From: Hydrogenophaga intermedia
GTDB lineage: Bacteria > Pseudomonadota > Gammaproteobacteria > Burkholderiales > Burkholderiaceae_C
Direction of reading: 5' to 3'
NCBI RefSeq assembly: GCF_000723405.1
Contig: NZ_CCAE010000003.1
Span: forward strand, 124,001 to 188,000
DNA: 64,000 bases
Position 1 is the stretch's first letter. Every line of letters begins with the position of its first letter. The translations under genes and the position numbers were made by a program. The notes beneath the pieces are model-generated. The model did no database searches and was not told the origin of the DNA. It saw nothing but the letters and a program-made list of their open reading frames with translations. Positions 58,545-64,000 of this stretch are shown here, piece after piece.

Positions 58545-59180
58545 TCACCCGCGCGGCTCGATGCAGGCCTCGAACAGGCGCAGCGCGGCCTCCAGCGCGT
58601 CGTGGCCCCCAGCCACCTGGGCGAACGGCGCCAGGCGCTCGTTGAACTCGGCCTGCATGCGCGCCATCACCGTGTCCACGATCTTCTTGCCGCGCGGCGT
58701 AAGCCGTACCAGGTAGCCGCGCCGGTCGCGCGGGTCGGGCAGGCGCTCGGCCAGGTCCTGCTTGGCGAGCTGGTCGATGCGGTAGGTGGCCGTGCCCGAG
58801 GTCACGCTGTGCATCTTGAGGATGTCGGTCGGCCGCATGGCGTAGGGCTCGCCCAGGCGGCGCAGGGCCATCAGGAGCAGGAAGTCGGTGTGCTTGACGC
58901 CCTCGGCCTCGCTGTGCGCCATCGTGAGTTCGTCCAGCAGCATGCCGATGCGCCGGATGCGGATGCCCATGAGCACGCCCTCTGATCCTTCTTCGCCCAG
59001 TTCGCGCCGCCACTGGTGCACCAGCACGTCGGCGTTGCCCCACACCGTGTTCAGGTCCGGCGCTTGCGGGGGCGAGGGCAGGGCCGCCGCGTACTGCTCC
59101 ACCAGCGCCTGGGCGGGGGCGTCGGCGCGCGCGCGAACGCTCTTGCTGCGGGTCCTGGTCTTGGGCGGGTTCTTGCTCAT
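58545..59180 (-). CDS. MarR-family transcriptional regulator
   Basis: 211 residues, longer than most MarR proteins because of a basic N-terminal extension (NPPKTRTRSKSVRARADAPA). Winged HTH: HTDFLLLMALRRLGEPYAMR, HSVTSGTATYRIDQLAKQDL and the wing DPRDRRGYLVRLTPRGKK. Divergent from the Rieske oxygenase gene, with the perfect palindrome at 59232-59250 between. The inducer is probably the aromatic substrate or its CoA ester. Confidence 0.93.
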   Translation of the reverse strand: MSKNPPKTRTRSKSVRARADAPAQALVEQYAAALPSPPQAPDLNTVWGNADVLVHQWRRELGEEGSEGVLMGIRIRRIGMLLDELTMAHSEAEGVKHTDFLLLMALRRLGEPYAMRPTDILKMHSVTSGTATYRIDQLAKQDLAERLPDPRDRRGYLVRLTPRGKKIVDTVMARMQAEFNERLAPFAQVAGGHDALEAALRLFEACIEPRG

Positions 59181-59231
59181 CGTCGTTGGGTGGCTTGCAT
59201 GTCTTCAAGCTCGAGTATCGGGGTTTTCACT

Positions 59232-59250
59232 TATCTTGAATTTCAAGATA
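59232..59250. promoter_or_regulatory. MarR-type operator, perfect palindrome
   Basis: TATCTTGAATTTCAAGATA: 9-bp arms around one central T. It lies 52-70 nt upstream of marR and 62-80 nt upstream of the oxygenase gene, in an AT-rich gap. Confidence 0.65.
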
Positions 59251-59311
59251 CTTAATATTATTCCTATCCATACGACGACCCCTCCCACCGACACGCACAG
59301 GAACGAGCCCC

Positions 59312-60544
59312 ATGAACAAGACCATTCCCATCGCCGACGCCGCCCAGCACGCGGGCAGCGCCTACCACCACACGCCCGGCCACCCCGACCCGCAGCTCAG
59401 CGCCGTGGCCAAGGGCACGCCCACCGGCGAGTACCTGCGCCGCTATTGGCACCCCGTGGCCCTGTCGGCCGACGTGACCGACCGCCCGCAGATGGTGCGC
59501 ATCCTGGGCGAGGACCTCGTGCTGTTCCGCGACAAGGCGGGCCGAGCCGGCCTGCTGTACCCGCGCTGCATGCACCGCGGCACCTCGCTGTACTACGGCC
59601 ACGTGGAAGAAGCGGGCATCCGCTGCTGCTACCACGGCTGGTTGTTCGCGGTGGACGGCACCTGCCTGAACCAGCCCTGCGAGCCCGAGGGCGGCCTGCG
59701 CCGCGAGGCCGCGCGCCAGCCCTGGTACCCGGTGGAAGAGCGCTACGGCCTGGTGTTCGCCTACATGGGCCCGCCCGAGAAAAAGCCCGTGCTGCCGCGC
59801 TACGACATCCTCGAAGACCTGGAGGAGGGCGAGTTCATCGAGGTGCAGGGCGGCGGCTTCGCCGGCTACGCCGACCACGTGGAGGACCCGAACGTGCCCT
59901 ACCACTGGCTGCAGAACTGGGAAAACATCATGGACCCGTACCACGTGTACATCCTGCATTCCACCTTCAGCGGCATCCAGTTCGCCGAAAACTTCAAGAT
60001 CCTGCCGCGCGTGGACTTCGAGGCCGTGGACGGTGGCGTGATCTACCACGCCTGGCGCGACCTCGACGACGGCAGGAAGCTCGAGCGCATCAACTCCGCG
60101 CTGTTCCCCAACATCTCGGCCATCCCCATGATCGACCTCTCGCCTGGCCAGGGCCGCTGGATCGGCTGGCACGTGGCGGTGGACGACCAGCATTTCCGCG
60201 GCTTCTTTGCGGCGCGCACGAAAACGCCCGGCAACTTCGCGCCGTTCAAGATGCACAACGGCAAGTCCTGGATGGAGCTCAGCGAGCAGGAGAAGCAGGA
60301 CTTCCCCGGCGACTTCGAGGCCCAGTACGGCCAGGGGCGCGTCACGCTGCATGGCGAGGAACACCTGGCCACCAGCGACCGCGGCATCGCGCTGCTGCGC
60401 CGCCAGATGAAGCAGCAGATCGCCATCGTTCAACAGGGGGGAGATCCCGCGGGCGTGCACTTCAACGAGGCCGACGCCCTGGTCCGCATCCGCTCGGGCA
60501 ACTTCTATTCGACCTCGGACACGACCGAAACCGCCACGGCCTGA
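59312..60544 (+). CDS. Rieske non-heme iron oxygenase, alpha subunit type
   Basis: 410 residues. Rieske cluster: CMHRG near 88 and CCYHGW near 106 (C-X-H ... C-X2-H). Catalytic iron site: NWENIMDPYHVYILHSTFSG, giving two His; an acidic third ligand lies toward the C-terminus. The single-polypeptide form resembles vanillate/phenoxybenzoate-type demethylases or dioxygenases, which need a separate reductase; none is in the window. It heads the MarR operon with an ABC importer, implying uptake and oxidation of the same aromatic compound. Confidence 0.92.
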   Translation: MNKTIPIADAAQHAGSAYHHTPGHPDPQLSAVAKGTPTGEYLRRYWHPVALSADVTDRPQMVRILGEDLVLFRDKAGRAGLLYPRCMHRGTSLYYGHVEEAGIRCCYHGWLFAVDGTCLNQPCEPEGGLRREAARQPWYPVEERYGLVFAYMGPPEKKPVLPRYDILEDLEEGEFIEVQGGGFAGYADHVEDPNVPYHWLQNWENIMDPYHVYILHSTFSGIQFAENFKILPRVDFEAVDGGVIYHAWRDLDDGRKLERINSALFPNISAIPMIDLSPGQGRWIGWHVAVDDQHFRGFFAARTKTPGNFAPFKMHNGKSWMELSEQEKQDFPGDFEAQYGQGRVTLHGEEHLATSDRGIALLRRQMKQQIAIVQQGGDPAGVHFNEADALVRIRSGNFYSTSDTTETATA

Positions 60545-60590
60545 TCGGCACTGACCGGCCGTTCCCACCCCACGACAAGGAGACATCCCC

Positions 60591-61766
60591 ATGAAACGCC
60601 TCATCCTCGCGGGCGTGCTCGCGCTCGCCTGCGGCGCGTCCGCGCTGGCCCAGACCGTCAAGGTCGGCATCATCGCGCCGCTGTCCGGCCCGTTCTCGTC
60701 CAACGGCAAGATGTGGGAGGCCACCGTCAAGGCCTACCAGAAGATCCACGGCACCCAGGCCGGCGGCGCCACCGTCGAGGTGGTGTGGAAGGACCTCGCG
60801 GACATCAACCCCGCCCAGGCCCGCGCGCTCGCGCAGGAACTGATCGTGAAGGACAAGGTGCAGTACCTTGGCGGCCTGTACTTCACGCCCGACGCGCTCG
60901 CCGTCGGCGCCATCGCGCAGGAGGCCAAGGTCCCCACGGTGATCTTCAACGCGGCCACCTCGTCCATCCTGGACAAATCCGACCACCTGCTGCGCACCTC
61001 GTACACGCTGCCGCAGGTCTCGGTGCCGGCGGCGCGCTACGCGCTGGAGCAGAAGCTGCGCACGGTGGTCACGCTGGTGAGCGACTACGGGCCCGGGCTG
61101 GACTCGGAGAACGCCTTCGTGAAGACCTTCACCGCCGGTGGTGGTCAGGTGCTGGAGCAGATCCGCGCACCGCTCAAGACCTCCGACTTCGGCCCCTTCA
61201 TGCAGAAGATCAAGTCGCTCAAGCCCGACGCGGTGTTCGTCTTCGGCCCCGGTGGCCCGCCCACCTACGCCATCATCAAGGCCTATTCGGAAGCCGGGCT
61301 CAAGCAGGCGGGGGTGCGCTTCATCGGCACCGGCGAAACCAGTGAGCTCGACCTGCCCGCCATCGGCGACGCCGCGTTGGGCCTGGAGACGGCGCTGCAC
61401 TACTCGCCAGCGCACGAATCGGCCATGAACCAGACTTTTCTGAAGACCTCGGCCGAGCTTTCGCCGCAGGTGGTGCTCAACGCCGCATCGGTGGGCGCCT
61501 ACGACGGCATGGCGGTCATCTATCGCATGGTCGAGGCCACGAAAGGCCAGCGCGACCCTGCCAAGGCGCTCGCAGCCGCCAAGGGCTGGCAGTGGGAGAG
61601 CCCGCGCGGCCCGTTGAAGATCGACGCGCAGTCGCGCGAGCTGGTGCAGAACGTCTACGTGCGCGTGGTCGACAAGGACGCCTCGGGCCGCCTGCGCAAC
61701 CGCGAGATCAAGACCTACGAGATGCAGCCCGACCACGGCCGCTCGACCGCGCTGCAGGCGAAGTGA
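60591..61766 (+). CDS. Branched-chain/aromatic ABC transporter substrate-binding protein
   Basis: 391 residues. Signal peptide ~1-20 (ILAGVLALACGASALAQ). Type I periplasmic fold of the LivJ/Leu-Ile-Val family: VKVGIIAPLSGPFSSNGKMW, VVTLVSDYGPGLDSENAFVK, PDAVFVFGPGGPPTYAIIKA. This family also binds benzoates and other aromatics in Burkholderiales. AAGGAG ribosome site. Followed by livH, livM and livG. Confidence 0.93.
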   Translation: MKRLILAGVLALACGASALAQTVKVGIIAPLSGPFSSNGKMWEATVKAYQKIHGTQAGGATVEVVWKDLADINPAQARALAQELIVKDKVQYLGGLYFTPDALAVGAIAQEAKVPTVIFNAATSSILDKSDHLLRTSYTLPQVSVPAARYALEQKLRTVVTLVSDYGPGLDSENAFVKTFTAGGGQVLEQIRAPLKTSDFGPFMQKIKSLKPDAVFVFGPGGPPTYAIIKAYSEAGLKQAGVRFIGTGETSELDLPAIGDAALGLETALHYSPAHESAMNQTFLKTSAELSPQVVLNAASVGAYDGMAVIYRMVEATKGQRDPAKALAAAKGWQWESPRGPLKIDAQSRELVQNVYVRVVDKDASGRLRNREIKTYEMQPDHGRSTALQAK

Positions 61767-61788
61767 GCGCGCGAGCACGGAGACCCTG

Positions 61789-62658
61789 ATGTCCCTCGAA
61801 CTCGCCGGGAGCATCCTGATCGACGGGGTGGCCTACGCCATGGTCCTGTTCATGATCACCATCGGCCTGTCGATGACCATGGGCCTGATGCGCGTGGTCA
61901 ACCTCGCGCACGGCGCCTTCGCCATGGCCGGCGGCTTCCTGGCCGCCGCGCTGCCCGGCGCGCTGGGCCTGCCGGTGTGGCTGGGCATGGCACTGGCCAT
62001 CGTCCTGGTGGCGCTGGCGGCCCTTCCCATCGAGCGCTGGCTGCTGCGCCGCTTCTATCGCCGCAGCGAGCTGGACCAGATGCTGGTGACCATCGGCATC
62101 ATGTTCATCTGCATGGCGCTGGCCAACATCGTGTTCGGCTCATCCATCAAAAGCGTCGCGCTGCCCGAAGCCCTGCAAGGCTCCGTCGACATCGGCTACC
62201 GGCTGGTGCAGAAGCATCGCCTGTTCGTGGTGTTGCTGGGCGTTGCCGTGCTGGTGCTGCTGTGGTTCGCGGTGGAGCGCTCGGACTTCGGCATCCGCGT
62301 GCGCGCGGCGGTGGACAACGCGCCCACCGCGCAGGCCGTGGGCATCGACACCGCGCGCCTGTACGCCATCGCCTTCGCGGCCGGCGCGGCGCTGGCCGCG
62401 CTGGGCGGCATCGTCGGCGCGGAGCTGCTGCCCATGGAGGCCTCGTACGCGGGCAAGTACCTCGTCACCTTCCTGGCCGTGGTGGCCGTGGGCGGGCAGG
62501 GCACGCTGGCGGGTTCCTTCGTCGCGGCGCTGCTGCTGGGCGGCGTGGAGACCACCATGAAGTACCTGGTGCCGCAGCTCTCGTCCGTGGCCTTCTTCCT
62601 CACCATGTTCCTCGTGCTCCTGCTGCGACCGCAGGGCCTGTTCGGACGCCGCGCATGA
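61789..62658 (+). CDS. livH: ABC transporter permease LivH type
   Basis: 289 residues, about 8 membrane segments. LivH signatures: MGLMRVVNLAHGAFAMAGGF near the N-terminus, RAAVDNAPTAQAVGIDTARL (EAA-like loop) and GGQGTLAGSFVAALLLGGVE. One half of the inner-membrane channel. ATGA overlap with livM. Confidence 0.94.
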   Translation: MSLELAGSILIDGVAYAMVLFMITIGLSMTMGLMRVVNLAHGAFAMAGGFLAAALPGALGLPVWLGMALAIVLVALAALPIERWLLRRFYRRSELDQMLVTIGIMFICMALANIVFGSSIKSVALPEALQGSVDIGYRLVQKHRLFVVLLGVAVLVLLWFAVERSDFGIRVRAAVDNAPTAQAVGIDTARLYAIAFAAGAALAALGGIVGAELLPMEASYAGKYLVTFLAVVAVGGQGTLAGSFVAALLLGGVETTMKYLVPQLSSVAFFLTMFLVLLLRPQGLFGRRA

Positions 62659-63680
62659 ACACACTCGCTTCTTCCCTGGCGCCTGATGCACCCGCCGCGC
62701 CCGCCGCGCGCCGCTGGCGCGTGCCGCTGCTGCCCGAGGCCTTCATCGGCCTCATCGGCCTGTGCGCCTACTGGCTCTTCACCGACGACGTGGGCCTGCT
62801 CACCAACATGGTGATCATGTCGATGCTCGCGCTCTCGCTCAACCTGGTGCTCGGCCAGGCCGGCATCGCTTCCATGGGGCAGGCCGCGCTGTATGGCGCG
62901 GGCGCCTACGCGGCGGGCCTGGTTGCGCTGCACGCCTCGCCGTCGCCGCTGCTGGGTCTGGGCAGCGGCGTGCTGGCCGGTGCGCTGGTGGCCGGGCTCA
63001 GCGGCGCGGTGCTGCTGCGCGCGCACGGGCTCACGCTGGTGATGCTCACCATCGCCACCGCGCAACTGCTGCTCGAACTCGTCAACTGGCGGCGCGACCT
63101 CACCGGTGGCGACGACGGCCTCTCCGGCTTCTCCATCGACCCCTTGTTCGGCGTGTTCGAGTTCGACTTCATGGGCCACACCGGCTTCTTCTACGCGCTG
63201 GCGGCGCTGCTGCTGGTGCACGCGGCGCTGCGCGCCCTGGTGGACTCGCCCTTCGGCCTGACCACTCGCGCCGTGCGCCTGGACGCCGGCCGGGTCGAGT
63301 CGCTGGGCGGGCGCGTGTACGCGCAGCGGCTCACGGTGTACGTGGTGGGTGGCGCGGTGGCCGGCGCGGCGGGCGCGCTCTCGGCCCAGACCACCAAGGT
63401 CGCCAGCCTGAGCACGCTGGACTTCCACCTCTCGGCGGCCGTGCTGATCATGGTGGTGCTGGGTGGCACGCGCCGCCTGACCGGGGCCTTGCTGGGCACG
63501 GTGGCCTACATGCTGATCCACCACATCGCCTCGGGTCTGAACCCGCACCACTGGCTGCTGGTCATCGGCGTGGTGCTGGTGGCCGTGATGCTGGTGCTGC
63601 CGGGCGGCCTGCTCGACGCCTGGGACCGGCTGGGGGCGCTGGCGCGCCGCGACAAGGAGGCCCGCCATGGCGAGCATTGA
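62655..63680 (+). CDS. livM: ABC transporter permease LivM type
   Basis: 341 residues. LivM signatures: ALSLNLVLGQAGIASMGQAA and a C-terminal LGGTRRLTGALLGTVAYMLI. A ~35-residue Pro/Ala-rich N-terminal extension precedes the first helix. Second half of the channel; overlaps the ATPase gene by 14 nt. Confidence 0.94.
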   Translation: MNTLASSLAPDAPAAPAARRWRVPLLPEAFIGLIGLCAYWLFTDDVGLLTNMVIMSMLALSLNLVLGQAGIASMGQAALYGAGAYAAGLVALHASPSPLLGLGSGVLAGALVAGLSGAVLLRAHGLTLVMLTIATAQLLLELVNWRRDLTGGDDGLSGFSIDPLFGVFEFDFMGHTGFFYALAALLLVHAALRALVDSPFGLTTRAVRLDAGRVESLGGRVYAQRLTVYVVGGAVAGAAGALSAQTTKVASLSTLDFHLSAAVLIMVVLGGTRRLTGALLGTVAYMLIHHIASGLNPHHWLLVIGVVLVAVMLVLPGGLLDAWDRLGALARRDKEARHGEH

Positions 63681-64000
63681 GTCGACCAATGGGTCGACGC
63701 CCCATCGGCTGGAGGCCACGGGCCTGTGCAAGGCCTTCGGTGGCCTGCAGGTCACGCGCGACGTGTCGCTCGCGCTGCCGGCGGGCGCGCGCACCGCGCT
63801 CATCGGCCCCAACGGCGCGGGCAAGACCACGCTGGTGAACCTGCTCGGTGGCGTGCTGCGCGCATCGGCCGGCAACGTGCGCCTGGACGGCGAGGACGTG
63901 AGCGAGTGGAACCCCGCGCAGCGGGCGCGCTCGGGCATCGTGCGCACTTTCCAGATCAACCGCGTGTTCAAGGAACTCAGCGTGCACGACAACGTGCGCT
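63667..64000 (+). CDS. livG: ABC transporter ATP-binding protein LivG type, truncated by window edge
   Basis: 111 codons are visible from the ATG at 63667 (MASIESTNGSTPHRLEATGL). Walker A is GPNGAGKTT near 52, followed by LDGEDVSEWNPAQRARSGIV and the Q-loop region RTFQINRVFKELSV, typical of LivG. It overlaps livM by 14 nt. A livF partner is expected just beyond the window. The first ~15 residues before HRLEATGLCKAFGG look like a non-conserved extension, so a later start is possible. Confidence 0.92.
   Translation, partial: MASIESTNGSTPHRLEATGLCKAFGGLQVTRDVSLALPAGARTALIGPNGAGKTTLVNLLGGVLRASAGNVRLDGEDVSEWNPAQRARSGIVRTFQINRVFKELSVHDNVR

Noticed and set aside
59232..59250. TTGAA...TTCAA within the MarR palindrome as an FNR/CRP site
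   Set aside because: Spacing and core differ from FNR or CRP sites, and the symmetric 19-mer between divergent marR and its operon is a better MarR operator.

Overview
The window is a high-GC, densely coded stretch of bacterial chromosome. Many genes overlap their neighbours by 1-8 nt. It looks like a versatile, PHA-accumulating betaproteobacterium, most likely Comamonadaceae (Hydrogenophaga/Acidovorax/Variovorax-like). The reasons are the Bug/TctC receptors, DUF4148 secreted proteins, class I PHA synthase with phasin, and many small transporter-plus-regulator catabolic islands. This placement is inferred from gene content, not from a search. I saw no rRNA, tRNA, CRISPR array, prophage or intact insertion sequence.

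Region 1 (1-11.7 kb): the 3' part of a LysR gene, a 500-bp intergenic stretch carrying an inverted pair of ~114-bp repeats, then two minus-strand catabolic operons. One is Bug-TctB-TctA-isomerase-enolase superfamily; the other is Bug-Gfo/Idh/MocA-DUF993-isomerase. A TetR gene lies upstream, and copies of one 16-bp palindrome sit before both operons and before tetR.

Region 2 (11.8-29.1 kb): a low-oxygen island around an FNR/ANR-type [4Fe-4S] regulator. It holds a P-type cation ATPase, a flavodoxin-like protein, two related kinase-like proteins (one fused to a P-loop domain), an acyl-CoA ligase/GNAT fusion, PhaC, a zinc alcohol dehydrogenase, Hsp20, an E1 alpha/E1 beta/free lipoyl domain/lipoate-ligase operon, a collapsed BON gene and a phasin. 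Seven FNR-like boxes precede the transcription units. Six have a box-to--10 distance of 31-32 bp, as in class II FNR promoters; the seventh is shared by phaC and adh.

Region 3 (29.1-43.3 kb): an XRE regulator; a minus-strand operon (amidase, class III CoA-transferase, CitE-like lyase); then, divergent across a triple IclR-type operator, a plus-strand operon of IclR, HpaI-type aldolase, class II aldolase, TRAP transporter, amidase, ThDP enzyme and 3-hydroxyisobutyrate-dehydrogenase-like enzyme. A second DUF4148 unit follows, a paralogue of the one at 11.8 kb with the same leader hairpin and terminator.

Region 4 (43.3-52.6 kb): a small membrane protein, a B3/4-domain protein, an ArsR regulator, a NIPSNAP protein, a NitT/TauT-type ABC operon, an SRPBCC protein, an SDR/LysR divergent pair and an Rrf2/flavoprotein pair.

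Region 5 (52.6-64 kb): a GntR-controlled operon (FAH-family hydrolase, TRAP transporter, FAD-linked hydroxyacid dehydrogenase), then a MarR-controlled operon (Rieske oxygenase plus Liv-type ABC transporter) that runs off the right edge. All functions are read from protein motifs and context; substrates are mostly unknown.
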